Source of the DNA: Steinernema hermaphroditum
Lineage: Eukaryota; Nematoda; Chromadorea; Rhabditida; Steinernematidae
Assembly (NCBI GenBank): GCA_030435675.1
Contig: CM059621.1
Coordinates: 2,604,001 to 2,668,000 of the forward strand
Reading direction: 5' to 3'
Length of the DNA: 64,000 nt
In this document: piece after piece, positions 12,966 through 25,499 of the stretch
How positions within the stretch are numbered: the first letter of the stretch is position 1
Layout of the letters: the number at the start of each line of letters is the position of its first letter
Translations under genes and position numbers: made by a program
The notes under the pieces: generated by a model
Database searches by the model: none
Told to the model about the DNA's origin: nothing
Seen by the model: the letters and a program-made list of their open reading frames with translations, nothing else

Positions 12966-13160
12966 ATGTGGACGACTTTAGTTGTGGGATCCAGTGCCAT
13001 CATCCTAATCTATTTCTACTCTATCACATCAGGACTGGTAACCAACCGACGTTCCCCATCAGCCTGTGAAGAATACAAACGAACCTTCAACATTGACCCT
13101 GTTGGCATAAATCCGGCTTTACGTGAACATCGCTCACGGATATTAAATAAACTTTGCTAG
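12966..13160 (+). CDS. small membrane or secreted protein, 64 aa
   Basis: Unrecognised. A hydrophobic segment at residues 2-20 could be a signal peptide or a single TM. It is followed by a hydrophilic tail with one Cys near the middle and a final Cys. An acceptor-like TTGCTTAG lies 1 nt before the ATG, consistent with trans-splicing, and AATAAA motifs occur at the stop and about 20 nt downstream. It is tail to tail with the minus-strand small gene at 13197-13385. Short length makes this tentative. Confidence 0.45.
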   Translation: MWTTLVVGSSAIILIYFYSITSGLVTNRRSPSACEEYKRTFNIDPVGINPALREHRSRILNKLC

Positions 13161-13196
13161 TTTCAGTCAAATAACAAAAAATAAACATGAAAAATA

Positions 13197-13385
13197 TTAC
13201 AGTTCGGTTTGAACGTTATCCGTTCTTGTTACGATCACTTTCGGAAGTTTCCATTTTGGTGAAGATCGCTTCTGTTTGGTGATGGCTCGTCGGAGCAGAA
13301 ACATCATTAGCAGAAGACACACGACAGCTATCGCGAGGATTAAGGCCGCACCAAAACAGATTATCGAAAACGCAGCTTCCATCAT
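13197..13385 (-). CDS. small single-TM protein, 62 aa
   Basis: Unrecognised. The chosen start (13385) is the first ATG after an ATTTCAG acceptor (rc of 13391 and beyond), 5 nt upstream. Residues 3-31 form a long hydrophobic helix (FGAALILAIAVVCLLLMMFL). A strongly basic stretch with RR, KQK and KWK follows, then a short tail, so a type with cytoplasmic C-terminus is likely by the positive-inside rule. An in-frame upstream ATG at 13403 would precede the acceptor. Comparable small single-TM genes occur at 25500 and 61580 without clear sequence similarity. Function unknown. Confidence 0.5.
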   Translation of the reverse strand: MMEAAFSIICFGAALILAIAVVCLLLMMFLLRRAITKQKRSSPKWKLPKVIVTRTDNVQTEL

Positions 13386-14726
13386 CTCTTCTGAAATGAT
13401 CATCTATAAACGACGGGCATAGCTATTCGCTGACCTTCGAAGAGAGTGGTCCTGTTCAAGCGGAGCGGCATGTTCGGCTCTCATTTAATTTTGTTTTGCT
13501 TCTCTGTTGCGCCCATTGTTTTGTTTTGGGACGACAACGTAAATTGCATCGCCTTCCGCTGACCAATTCCATCGTCTCGACGCAGTCACTTACGCAAATT
13601 ATGCTCTGTTTTGCACTGTGGATGACGCCAGTAGAATACAAGCGAGCCTAATCTTACTTGTGGATGCTGAAAGGGCAGTACTCAGTCGTATTTTGTGACA
13701 TTTGCCTTTCATGCGCACACTGTTCTTTGTTATTCGTTATACTCTCTCCGTAATTAGTAGAATCCTAGCCCTACAGCCCACATATATGTGTACTTCTCAT
13801 CTTTAACACTACCGCGCCAACGAGAGAAAACATACCCACCGAATTATTGCGCTGTCCAGCTAGAAAAAAAATAAAAAAATAGTATTTTCTAACAAGTAGT
13901 TCAGTGGGCGGTAGTGTCGGCGTTCTCAGCAGGACATTGGAACTACAATGGTGGCTACAAAAATGGGTCATAGGCAAAATGCCAATTGCCGATTTACCCT
14001 GAGTTTTTAAACTTGCGCCAAAAGCACGGGGTCTAAACGAACTTAACGCGCAGCAAAATGCTATTATCCACTTTCCACAGGGGACCCAGTTCATCCAAAA
14101 CCTGGGAGGAGGAAGAAAATGTCATGCCGGAACAGCCTTCCCGTATCGATGCCCTCAGAAATGAAAGTATTCCCAGTAGAAAAGTAGCCTAGATACTGGG
14201 GATCTCGAAGAACGCATTTCGAAAAGCTGTGAAAACGCACCCGTAGAACGTCAAGAGGATCCCAAAAAGGAGCTCACGCCGCGAAAAAGCATCAGAAAAA
14301 TCGTGCTTATCTCCGAAGCAGACAGCAAAATGTCCGCCGTGGACATTTAGAAGAAATTAAGCGGGTCCTTCGGTTTCAGACCCTCCGTGCGGACTGTCGG
14401 CACTAGACACCGAGTTGGAAGCATTCCCGACGGGCATAGCCATGCTGATGTCATGTACAATGTGCTGAAGCCTGCTAAACTCGTTCTTTTTTCCATTTGA
14501 CAACTTGTGTATCTTGTCATTTTTTATAGATAAAAGGTCACTTAAAGGTAGGTCACTTAAAGGTCACTTTATGCATTAATCAATTAAAAGGTATACACGT
14601 TTGAGTGAAATAAACCACAAACCAGTCAAAGGTACAGTGCCCATTTCCACGTGCACCCTCCACTGTCATGTTCCTCACTAATAGACACGCTTCTATAATA
14701 CACCGTGATCAGTTCTTCCGGCTATG
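13386..14726. other. intergenic with possible Tc1-like remnant
   Basis: No intact gene. 14270-14470 reads, with stops, like the helix-turn-helix N-terminus of a Tc1-type transposase (phrases such as RKIVLISEADSKMSAVDI, then KKLSGSFGFRPSVRTVG). It is heavily degraded and weakly supported. 14525-14575 contains a short direct repeat of AAAGGTCACTT(A/T). Confidence 0.3.
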
Positions 14727-15401
14727 TCACACCTCCTCCTGCATATTCGAATGCAATTTTCTTGAATGCCGATAACATTGTAGAGCGATCCAGATAAACC
14801 AAATCGGAATTGGCATTACGGCTATGATGATCAACATTATGATCGTCCAGCTGGCACGAAGTTGCTCAACTGAAACACTCAGTTTACTGGGCTATTATAG
14901 TGATCTATTCGATTCATGTCGTCGTAATAATTTGCGCATTCTTACCGAACTCTGTATACTCTTCTTCATCCATCCCATAATCATTGGGTATCACAACAGT
15001 GATAGCGAATTGAGCGATGAGAGAGATCACCAGAAAAACAAAAAGCAGTATTAGACAGAAAGCCTGAAAATCACTCTATGCGAAGACCAACACTGCTTAT
15101 AGCATACATTAATTAAGACAAACGGAATAAATAAATGCGGCGTATCGGAATAGATGCCGAGCATTAGCAAAACCGAGCAGAATAGCACCAGCAGATCCAA
15201 TCCAGCAAGCAGAAAATCGTTTGGCACATCGAAGTGCAAATGTGCAAGTGGAATGACGTTGATAAACCCGAGCGTTATGCAGAAAAGGGCGACGAAGAAA
15301 GCGGCTTTCTGGAAGTGTCATTTCTTGTTGTAGAACATCAGTGGGAGAACTACCTTTACGTGCATCACGCAGAAACAACAGCATACTTGGTTATTTGACA
15401 T
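14727..15401 (-). CDS. four-TM nematode membrane protein
   Basis: Predicted 169-aa integral membrane protein. Exons on the minus strand: 15401-15354, 15308-15108, 15063-14946, 14869-14727, all joined in frame by GT-AG introns. The N-terminus is short, cytoplasmic-looking and Cys-rich (QVCCCFCVMHVK). Four hydrophobic segments follow: residues about 17-36, 49-70, 80-110 and 133-155. An acidic loop (GMDEEEYTEFG) lies before TM4, and the C-tail is basic then acidic. A CCCF-type N-terminus plus four TMs is the pattern of an LAPTM4-like nematode family often annotated as DUF7027, which suggests lysosomal or other endomembrane location. That assignment is from memory and tentative. The gene itself is well supported by frame consistency. 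Confidence 0.75.
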
Positions 15402-18400
15402 TTCTCTCGACAATGGGTGTCCTGAAACACAGTATTTAAAATAAACACCGTTCAGGTGTGACGAAAGTGTGGAGTCCCAGCAGAACGCGCTCATCTGATA
15501 TTTATGAAGTGCACAGCATATGACAGCAATAGTTTATTAGTTTGAAGTGGAATTGACAAAGAGATCGACGAAGAACGTTGGCTTCTGGCTGAACAAGACA
15601 AACAAAAATCTAAGCCGAAAAGTATAAATGGCACGAAAGTAGGAGTTTGTTGGAAGTTTGTTGGAACCACAGTAATACGTACTGGCAGCACATCCTCATT
15701 TGCTATAAATTCTTCACTAACACACAGCACTTCTTCACACGTCGGTTTCGTTAAGAATCAATGAGTCATAACGTGGGAGTTACGAGTAGTTGGCTTGTTT
15801 GTGGCCTTCTCAGAAGCTACAACTAATTATTTTAAAGGCCGGGAAGTGATGGACAAAGTTAGCTGGATAGCACGACGCAGCACGTTTCATCTCAGAACAC
15901 TAAATTCACTTAACGGGCGACGAGAATATGTGCATATTCCCTTGAGGCCGGCGAGAGCATGTTGCCTGACACGCGTGTATTAGGTTCGGAAGAAGTTTCT
16001 ATAAGCTGTTTGTTATAAACTCTATTACAAACTCAAAATCGAGTTAATGCGAAGATCACCCCATCTCAACAATGCTTTCGAGGTGCACTAAATCGATACA
16101 ATCGAAAAACACATTCGATACATTAAAAGTACATCTTCATGGCTAATTCCGTGCATATCGATAAGAATTGCCTTCATTTAGAAAAGCAACATACATAACA
16201 AAGAAATCAAATGGTTCCAGCATTCTAAAAGGTCTCCGCGAAACTAAAATGAAGTCGACCACAGAGACCACTATGGTCATAAGCATCGAATGCTCGGTCA
16301 CTGGCATAAATAATTATTGCTGAACTAGAGATGCCAACTAAGACAGAGCCTGGATAACTGGCTTCTCTGAACCGAGCCGCACCCGATCCGGCCAACAGCC
16401 GATCACAACATATGCTGGGGTAATTTGTGGCCGTTCGCGGGGAGCGGTACGAAGAGGGTGCAGACGATGAAAGAAAATCAGCAAATCCTGTGCGCCCTCT
16501 TCGTGCCGATCGTTTGCAATTGTCCTCAGCCTCGGGTTGGGCTTGAAGCCAGTTGCGAAATACGGAGCCGAGCCGGCCAACAGGGCCGGAGCCGAAGTCG
16601 CAGCCAGTTGCAAAATGAACCCGTTTCGGCATTTCTGTGCTGAACTGAAAATGAAGGTTGTGCGGAAAGGTAACTCAGTCTTTCGCGATACAAAAGCAGG
16701 CTCCCACACAAACCGAAAGATCGAATTGTGTTTCAAACAAGATTCACGCATAATAGTGTAAATTAGGTGCTGAAAATATACGCTATGTACACATTTAAGT
16801 CATCGAACTCTTCCGGAATTTTTCTTTTATTTCCGCCTTGGATTTACTAGAAAACACTTGTGAAGCGGAACACCATTGTATTTACTGCATTTCCGCTTGA
16901 GAACGCACGTGCGCTCACTTCACTGGAAGCCAATTCACTGACGAGAATAATATAAAAACACATCATAACTTGGGCGACTTCCTTCCTGCTCTTCAGAGAA
17001 GAGAAAAAAACAGGGGGGCTTCATGAGGGCTGCCATAGCGAGATGCCAAAACAGTTAATCAAAAGGGTGTTCGTTATCAAATAGATTATAATTTGGCACG
17101 AGGCATGGACGATAAACGACGGTGAAGGTAGTTAATGTTCACTAAAGGTCACGATAATGACATAAACGAAATATATGCATTATGAACTCCGTTTAAGTCT
17201 ATTTTTGAATGGTTCTATGATTACTCGAAGCGTTCTACTAGATGTTGCTTTAGAATTATTCAACAATGCACTTCTTAGGACAGCTAATCGGAGGGTTTTC
17301 AATGAGGTATGTACATTTGGCAGAGCACTTGAAAGCAATGTTTTTAGTAAAGTCCATCGGAACGGTATTCTAAATCAAGTTGTATAAAAGTGAGCGAGAA
17401 TCGATGTAAATATAGCAACCAGAAACAACGCTATGCGTATCTGCCCCGAGAAAAGACGTTTATTGATTTGGACGTATTGCTATGGGCACTTCTTAGGACA
17501 TTGCCCTCAGGGTGCTAAGTGCACCGCAGAAAGAAGAAAGTACTAATCTCTGGCATATTCGTGACTCAAATTGAATTATTTCTAAGAAACGCTCACCGAA
17601 ACAATCTGAAAATTCCTGCTTACATGCTTTAAGTCGATCTGGTCTATCAGTTTGAGTTGTCATTCGAAATAACCGAACCTGGATCGAAGCGAACCGAAAT
17701 GAAAAAACATACAACGCATAGCCATCTGCCAGCACAACGGTTTCACCATATTTCATCTGTTGGTCGAGCAGTTCCTTCCAAAGATGTTCATGACATAGGA
17801 ATATTAAAAAGCACTCAAAGCAGTTCATTGAAACTCAAAAAACAGGCTATCTTCTATCACGTCGCTGTGGCGGGATTCGTAGCGGAAAGGGCAAGTATGT
17901 GAAGCATAAAATTCGGATGTTTTGATGGCGCCGATGAGTTTCGTTTTTTTTTTGCGATGACGGGGGCGCCCGCGAACCCGAGAATATAACAGCAGGAAGC
18001 TGAATAGATGAGTAAAAAAGAGTAAAAAAGCAAATATATAGTGATTGCACGTAATTATCTGAATTCCAACAGAAGCGAACCACAAGCTAAAAGGAAAACT
18101 AAAAAACTGGAAACTAAAAGCAGATAGCTGCTTATGGTCGACGTGCCCTTTTGCACGTCCTTTCGGGCGCCTCAGGTCCGCGAGAGGAAACGAAGAACCA
18201 CAAGTTGAATGGAGTTGAAAATAACATTTCAGTGCCCTATTAACATTCTTTGTTCATTTCTGTTCGCATTCCTTCTCACAAATCGCACACTTTTTTGTCA
18301 AAGCACCATAGGGAAATGAAAGGAAGGACTAGACGTCGTTTGAGGATGACAAAAACAAGAAATAAAGAGTTCAGCAGATAATGAGTATGGAGGTTGACAT

Positions 18401-18861
18401 CTGAAAATTAACGGAGGGAAGAATTGATTTGGACCAACTGTTGCCGGCTTCATTTCTGGTGCGGGGTAAATGCCGTTAGTGATTACACGCTTTACGACAC
18501 GTGTGTGATCGTCGAAACGGCAGGAAGGGCGAACTTCTCGTTCTGGAGGAGTTTGCGACACAGGGGCGACTTCGGAACTCGCATCTGGGAGCTGCGTCCT
18601 TAGACTGGAAGGTGCGTGTTCGTCGGTGGTGGTGTTCTCAGAGCGTCGACGACCGTCACAATCGCTTATCACGCAGCTGGAGGTATTGGAGATCTTATTA
18701 TCGACCGTGGTGTGGCTATATCTTACGGATGTCTCAATTCCCTCTGAAAGCCGGAAAACTCACAACTGCCACAGGATTTGCCGTCTTACCGACCACACGC
18801 TCAGAGAGCGACTGAGAGACCGAACGCTCTCCACCGTGACGCGCCAGAGATCAACAAAGCT
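15402..18861. other. long intergenic stretch
   Basis: No gene recognised in about 3.4 kb. 16360-16620 has degenerate GAGCCG/GATCCG-type repeats resembling 8690-8800 and 40720-40800. 18525-18850 is an R1 repeat fragment. The minus frame at 15491-15730 is open but unlike anything I know. Confidence 0.4.
18525..18850 (-). repeat. R1 retroposon-like fragment
   Basis: Matches in order the 47190-47430 part of the full-length R1 copy: TTGCGTCTTCG-like block, CTCAGAGCGTCG, CAATTCCCTCTG-AAGCCGG, CACAACTGCCAC and CTCAGAGAGCGACT. It is diverged, lacks the tandem-tailed 3' end, and stops just beside the 3' end of the glycosyltransferase gene. Confidence 0.65.
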
Positions 18862-20473
18862 TTATGGTTCCTTTATTGAGTTCGTCTCATTAAGCGATGC
18901 GCATTCCATACTTAACAAAGTCGTGTACATATTCTTTATATCACTGGTTTTAGCCCGTTTTCTGAACATCATAATCATCAGTGGCTCTCCTAATGAATCA
19001 CATTGAGCGTGTTCATTTAACGTTGTAGAAAACAGATCAGTTCTGTTCTCAACGGTAATCCTCGCTCTAGGAGGCGAGAGACCCGTGAAGAACACGTCTT
19101 CTAATGGGTAGAAAGGTACCCTATGGATTGTGTCTACAAGAAGATGCGTTGCATGCGCAGTAAGAAGATATTGAGCCCCTTTGCAGTGTACTGGAACCAA
19201 ATGCGCCAATAGTTGATTTTCTGCAGTGAGCCTAAATATCTAAGTCATCATTGCTCTTGTCTCTCGGGGGCTGACCGATCGTCAAGTTTTGTCTGCGCGG
19301 AGCAGAAAATGCCACTTGTACTTGTTGAGATATCAGTTTCAATGAAATGTATGAGTCGATCCAGAGCCACAACCGTATCGTCGTCAATTTTTAAGACATA
19401 GGGTATTAAGGTGCAGAATGTTTTAAAGAAGTGTAGCGCGGAGTACACCTGTAAGCAGAGTTCTTTCAATACACCACTGTGAAATATTCACACTATGTCA
19501 ACGCTTGAACATTAGTCATTGTTCATGTACATTGGACTTACCTTTAGCAAGCGGAATTTTTTTATGTCATTGATATCAGTGATTATTAAATCACCATGCT
19601 TCGCATTTTCCACGAGCACCATTTCCGAAGAGTCTCGGCCATTTTGCCCAACGACGAAACGTACTATCGCATGCCGTGTCTATAATAAACTTAGTAGCAA
19701 GCGTACTTATCCACAGATCGATATTATTCATATACATTTAAATTTTTATATTTTGTGCGTGCTGATTTCAAATATGCATATTTAATACCGTTTAAAACAA
19801 AAATAAGAATAACTATTCTAAACCGTGAAGGAAAACAAACGGCAAGATGGATGTTCAGAAAAGGGGCAAAAGCTGACTCAAACATTGTAAAGAAACTCAA
19901 AGCCTCGTAGCGACAGTAGAGCGCTTGGATATCAACTGTCTGTGTGGCTCATCGCGAACCCGCTTAATTCGTAGCCGGGCGGTGTCGGGTTCGATTTCCC
20001 TCCGGATCCTTCTTGTTTAGATATAGGGGATACAGACATTAAAGCTTACATTGTTTTTGCTAGCCCATGTGTTTCGAATAGCTTCTCGCTTCGAAAATGC
20101 CGCTGGGGCAGACAGGACAAAAACGATGACCGTTTTGTTCGTGCACGAGAAGGGTTCCGGTTTCGAAAGTAGACTATAATCGAACCACACATCGGCAAAC
20201 ACGATTTGAATCCTGGTGTACGCTTCGTACGCCGTTTCCAACTTTTTCGCCAAAATGGTATCGTTGCGTTCAGTAAAATAGACGAATATCAACACATCTG
20301 AAGCGGACGTTAAGAAGGTCAACACATGTCAACAGCTTACAGAATATAAGTAAGGACAAGAATATGCTAAATTGAGTCTTTGGTTTTACATCGATGCAAT
20401 AGAAGAGCGCACCGGTGACTCGGTGAACCAGCATGAAGCTTAAGTTGCAGTTTGTAAGGGGGACGGATTTCAT
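18862..20473 (-). CDS. GT31 (beta-1,3-galactosyltransferase-like) glycosyltransferase
   Basis: Type II Golgi enzyme that would add galactose or a related sugar to glycans. 353 aa. Exons: 20473-20341, 20297-20050, 19679-19542, 19448-19276, 19231-18862; all phases fit. A signal anchor lies at residues 34-52. Family blocks follow in order: VLSAPAAFSKREAIRNTW (about 103-120), RFVVGQNG, ENAKHGDLIITDINDI, the metal-binding KIDDD (193-197), HCKGAQYLL (246-254) and LEDVFFTG (274-281). These are the usual Galactosyl_T signatures, so the DxD-type motif and the EDV are present. The junction of exons 4 and 5 is the least certain because the KW-type block is weak. Intron 2 carries a tRNA-SINE head at 19938-20015. 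AATAAA overlaps the last codons. Confidence 0.85.
19938..20015 (+). repeat. tRNA-derived SINE head, partial
   Basis: Has TGTGGCTCATCGCG (box A-like) and GGGTTCGATTTCC (box B-like) with the same spacing as the SINE copies at 31322, 53449 and 61905. The downstream SINE body is missing. It sits inside intron 2 of the glycosyltransferase, on the opposite strand. Confidence 0.6.
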
Positions 20474-21941
20474 CAGTTTGATCTTATTGGAACGTTTATG
20501 TCGACCTATTTGCAGTTGATCTTATCGGCGCGCTTGACGAGAAACGCTGTTTTTGCTTCCAAAACACGACGTGCACTGTCCGACTAAAGAGCATCTTGCA
20601 ACTTAACAAACGTGTAACAGTGTAACAGCTGAAAGGTCCACACAGATATACAGTGCTCAGAAATGCGTTCTTTTAACGGGCAACCACGTCATCGTTTTCA
20701 CCAGTACCAAGTCCTCTTCGCTTTACGTCACGATTATCGTTAAAAATGTATAAATATTGTCCTCTAATTCCGAGAAATAGAGCGTTACTTCCGGTGTGTT
20801 GTTGTTCATCCAGCTATTGTCGGGTGTTGTTCTGCACTGCTCCTTCATCGGATGAGCCCCTGTTGTTTTTGTTTGTACAATTGCTTTGTTCCACGATGGA
20901 CGCAAATGTATTATAACCAGAAGCTCAACTACCATCACGTTTAAACATACACATTAATTGCGGTATATTTTCCGGTGTTATAACCATTTGGCAATATTAG
21001 AACAAGGTAAATAAGGGTAACTGTTCGGGACACAGCAGATCTGTGTACTGGATGCTGAGACATTTTTGTAAGGTGCACTTGAGTACTAGCCAGATTTTCC
21101 AGTTCTGTAAGGTTTGGATAGATTGACCTGCGAGAATCCGATGAAGGAGAAGTGCAGAGCTCAATCGTGACAACACCATCGATCATTTATCCCTTTTTAG
21201 AAGGCTTTTCACAATTTAGAACTAGAAATGGTTCAAAACAGATAGTACCATCCGAAAGTTGTTGCTTCACATAAGCTAGCCGTGCAGAATTTTGATATGT
21301 GACCGATTGTCGAGGTCTTTTCTGGTAAGTTTTTGACCATTTGAGTAACGTCTATGTAGAAGTCCGTTGGAGCTGAATGCGGTTAGGCCCGCTACAATTG
21401 ATAATTTATCAAACTTACTGAATTTTTCCATCTGTATACGTTTAACAAAAAAAGCTTCCCAGGAGACTTTTGTTTTCCCTGAGACCCGAAAGCTCTTACG
21501 ATAATAATTCTCGCATGAACTTCATTGTTCGCACCGTTGGAAATTAGTCGAAATCTGTTTTCAGTTTTAGGGCCATTTAAAAGAGGGTATGGGTATATCT
21601 TTGTGAAATTGTATACTTCTCACGAATTCAATTGCATATTGGTGGGAAAACACCGTAACAGAACGTGCACGGTCATGTGGCAATCAGTTCACTTAACTAC
21701 CGACATATGTATGTGCACGTTATGTGTTGCAATTTCAAGGAAGCAATTCCTTGTTTTGCTACACACACATTGTGTTTCGATGACGCAGTTTTTTTTAAAC
21801 GGGTCGCCTATGTATGACGCTTAAATATCATAAACAGCTGGCATTGAGCTTTTGTAACGGTACCTCTTTCATTATTCGCTCAACAAACACCGGGCTGATC
21901 TAGTCTTCAGCCAATGTAAAATACTGTACAACTTTTAGGAA
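20474..21941. other. intergenic
   Basis: No gene recognised. Minus-strand open frames at 20723-20938 and 20941-21186 are hydrophilic to mixed and match nothing I know. Confidence 0.4.
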
Positions 21942-23188
21942 ATGAACTCATCAACATATGGATCGGAACTAAGCGGCCGCGGATATGTCAAAACTGAAGA
22001 TCTTCTCGTAGGATGGTCGGTCATTGGGGTAATTCATTAGTTTTACTCTATCACGAACGGTCCATTTTCTTTGCTTAGTTGGGCTTTCTACAAATTCTTT
22101 TCGGCGCTGGAGGACTGTGGATCCTGAAGAAAGTTTCGATATTCCACAACGCCTTCGGATTCCTGTGTGCAGCTCGAACCATCGCTGAAATGATGAGTAG
22201 TCTAGTGCACATGATCTACTCCGGTCCAGTGACTATCATGTAAGACTGCATCGATGAACCTTCCGCTTACCTTTGTAGGCAAACTCGGAACATGTCCCCC
22301 CTGTATGGCATGGCTGTCGGATTTCTCGGCTACTTCTTCGCGGCATTGCCATGTTCTCTGCACGTACTCATGTCCATTAATCGAGCTGTTTCTGTCTATT
22401 TTCCAATTGCTTATCAGACACTATTTCGTGTAAAGCATTGTCAGTACATGCTGGCAGTGGATGTCGTATGCATTATTCTTTTCGTCAGTCCCTTCTTCAG
22501 TAAGTCATCACATTCGTTCATATCTACTCTTATCATTTAGTTATTCCGTGCAACACCGTCGGATACAGCGCTTCGCACTATGGCTACGTCGTACTCGGTT
22601 GCGAAGATAGACACCAAGAACGGCCGTTCAATTACGGTAGATTTCTTCACTACACTTGCTGGGCCACATTCTGTTCCGGAGCTATAGTAATGGATTGCTT
22701 CACATTATTAAAAATCCTTCAAATCAAGGTGAGCTATGGAGCCATATGGAGCCGTTCTAAAGATTGGTTATAGATGCACAGCGCGACCGAAAACGATAAG
22801 ATGTTTAAAAGAAATGTTCGCTTCTTCGCTCAGGTGGGACAACAAATGTAGTTGATATGGAAATGTCTTTTAGAGCGCTTTCCAAAATATCCCCATGTTC
22901 ATCGATATAGCTCTTCTCTCACTTGGTGACGGAGATATGTCCGAAGACAAGATGGTTTTCCGAGTTGTATCCTTCACGTTGACTCGCTTTACTGATTTGA
23001 TCAACGCGTAAGAGTAGCATGACTATTGATGAATTTTAATTGTTTCTACTAGGCTGATATTGATCGTATTCAACCCGGAATCACGCAGATATATCCGCAA
23101 GATCATTTCCGGACCGACGGTATCTGTATCTGAAACAAGTGGTCAGCAACCACGTCTACCGCCTCTTCGTACTTCAACTAAACCTTAA
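21942..23188 (+). CDS. Srx-class 7TM chemoreceptor
   Basis: Predicted chemosensory GPCR of 328 aa. Exons: 21942-22028, 22079-22239, 22279-22499, 22541-22728, 22774-22833, 22874-23007, 23053-23188. Features: the TM1-TM2 region with WILKKVSIFHNAFG, CSLHVLMSINRAVSVYFP after TM3 (NR in place of DRY), IIPCNTVGYS entering EL2, RNVRFFAQ before TM6 and LIVFNPESRRYIRK after TM7. The last is the classic Srx tail. The seven-exon structure is the same as that of the minus-strand Srx at 44097-45437, with identical lengths for four internal exons, so the two models support each other. An acceptor TTTTAG lies 3 nt before the ATG. Ligand unknown. Confidence 0.88.
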
Positions 23189-23636
23189 GATTACACGCGA
23201 AAAGTGATTGACGTCTCGTGCACCATATGTAGGCGTGTACCACTTGTGGGCAACATATCATGTACATTGGATAAGTGATATATTTGCAACTGGCATACTA
23301 CGGATCATTGCAAGGCCAAATATCGTGTAACATGCATATGTTTAATACACGCTTGTGGGCATTTATCCATATTTGTGTAGGTAACTTTTACGACTAAATT
23401 GATTGCTAAAAACGACATTGTATCTTCAAATTTCGCCACCTACTTGAACAATCGAGCTCTACAATGTTAAAGGTTTAGTTGTCGAACTAACCAATTATGA
23501 TACGCTAGGAATGCCTCTGTGAAAGGACGTCCTAAGGAGGCGGAAAAAACAGGAGAGCTTTCTATTAATTGGGACGCTCCGAATTGGTCAAGGACAGCAG
23601 AAGACAAGGGAGGGCAGTATCTGGAAGACGTCATAA
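23189..23636. other. intergenic
   Basis: AT-rich spacer between the Srx gene and the galectin gene. Nothing recognised. Confidence 0.4.
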
Positions 23637-24351
23637 ATGGCTGTCATGTATACGGAAAGGCTTCAAGAGGTGGAGTGTAGAGTTTTCAATGCAGACGATG
23701 CGAGAAAACAGTCCTGTTCTAGGACAGTGGAGCCAAACCGCGGTTTTCAGATCGTTCCAGGTGTAATAGACTCAGCTTGCATTAGAAACAGCAACACCAT
23801 TGCATCAATAGCATCGCTTAATCGAACAGTTTTGATGATAAGGCCCGCGAGACACCACAATCTTCTACAATCTAGGAGCATCACCCTTATTGGATACGCC
23901 AATGAACATTTCGACGTGGTACGACTTGTATTCTAGTCATTTCATTCATATATACTTCTTCTAGGTCACTCCATTCAAAACTAAACTGAACGGATTCTCC
24001 GTTCCTCACCGCATTCAAGTTGTCGGCCGCCCCTACAAAGGTCCTTGGGGAAGATTCACCTTCAACTTCAAGTCGGACAGGAAGACTATCTTCCATTTCA
24101 ATGCTCGCTTTGATGAGAACTGCATAGTTATGAACAACAAGCGTGACTTCTGGCAACGCGAAGAGCGCAAGCATCAGTGCTTCGCCCACAGCAAAATATT
24201 TACGTTGGATTTCATTGCGGAGGACAGAGCTATTTCAGTCTACCTGGACGGCAAACTTTACTACAAATTCAACTTACGAGATTCTTGTCACGAAATCGAA
24301 CAGTTTGAGATCTTCGGCGAAGTGGAAATTCACTCGGTACATATTCTTTGA
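23637..24351 (+). CDS. galectin (beta-galactoside-binding lectin)
   Basis: Predicted 222-aa lectin with one carbohydrate-recognition domain. Exons: 23637-23918 and 23965-24351. The CRD runs from about residue 92 to the end. The sugar-binding set is complete: H138, N140 and R142 in HFNARF, N151 or N152 in VMNN, W157, and E160/E161 with R162 in FWQREER. It should therefore bind beta-galactosides. Galectins usually leave the cell by a non-classical route, and no signal peptide is visible. The first 90 residues resemble nothing I know and may be wrongly included; a different upstream exon could join at 23965. Nematode galectins act in mucosal or cuticular surfaces and defence, but the role here is inferred only. 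Polyadenylation signal at 24411-24416. Confidence 0.8.
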
Positions 24352-25499
24352 GTGTCGAACGGATTACGCATGTGAATGGAATTGAAAGCAAATGCGCATG
24401 CAAAGTGATTAATAAATACTGTCGATTGAAAATAACCATCATAACGTTTCAATGGATTCTCGCTGGTGTCTAAAGAAGGTCTGCATATATCGAGTCATCT
24501 TAGAGGTGATGGAATCTAAGCAGAGCCTCATTCGTGTCGTGGTGTGCGAGTGGTCGGTTCCTTATTCGCTCTTTGTGCGTCCGGTTGTCAGACGAGAAAC
24601 TCTGTGGCAGTTGGGAGTGTTCAGGCTTCCAGAGAGAATTGAACGTCCGGAAGACGTAGTCTCACCACTGCTGACGACAAGAGCAACACAAACGTCGAAG
24701 ACGCAACTTCCATCTTCAGAATCGTACGAAAGTGTTCACGACTACTCCTATTTCTCATTCTAATGATTCAAAACAATTGACATGCCTGCTAAAAATGTAA
24801 ATGTCTCATGAAGAATGCTTGAAAAACACAATCTGGCACGTAAATTAAAATTGCATTTCCATAGATCTAATAGATACATAGATCCAACTGACTTGCATTA
24901 AACTTACTCACTAGTTTAAGCTCACCATTTAACAGAACTGCTCGTGTTAACTGAAACATTTGCCTGTTGTTTTCTTGCATTTATAATTTTTGGACTCTAT
25001 GGTATCGTCCTTTCTCGGCCATTTGAACAGACTATGCACAAATGCGTTAATTCTGTGTTGGTGCTATGATCCCCAACGATCCCAGCGGAGCATTCACGCC
25101 ATCCTAACAATGGATAAGGTGCCAATTTCTCTACTTAGTTACTTCAAGATGTGCTAGGTCTTGTGCATGAGCGTACATGGATAAATATAATAAAGAAATA
25201 AGAATGAAGTGGAGTAATCAAACCGCGTGGATGAACAACAAAAAGATGGATGTTGAATACACCGTAGGTTTATGTACATGGCAAAAAACTGCCCTTTAGG
25301 CCAACAGCCTACATTAAAAGACAAAAACATCTCAGTTTCGAGTTCCATTTCAATTCGGTCTTAATGAATATTATAGAGAACATACGAGGAGTTGTTCAGG
25401 AATGGCAGTCCGCTAGTTAGCATCGGCGACGCCAAATTATTAACACGATCGTTTAATGGCGAGGTTTGTGCACTTTGTCGTAATACAATGCTTTCAGGA
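24352..25499. other. intergenic with R1 repeat
   Basis: 24460-24740 is a diverged plus-strand R1 copy whose open frame is a repeat shadow. The rest shows nothing. Confidence 0.45.
24460..24740 (+). repeat. R1 retroposon-like, 5' part, diverged
   Basis: Follows the order of the R1 copy at 41115-41340: GTGTCGTGGTG, GTGGCAGTTG, CTTCCAGAG, GAA(G)ACGCAACT. It lacks the 3' AATAAA-plus-tail end. Confidence 0.6.

Noticed and set aside
24452..24763. 103-codon plus-strand frame after the galectin
   Set aside because: It coincides with a diverged R1 repeat copy.
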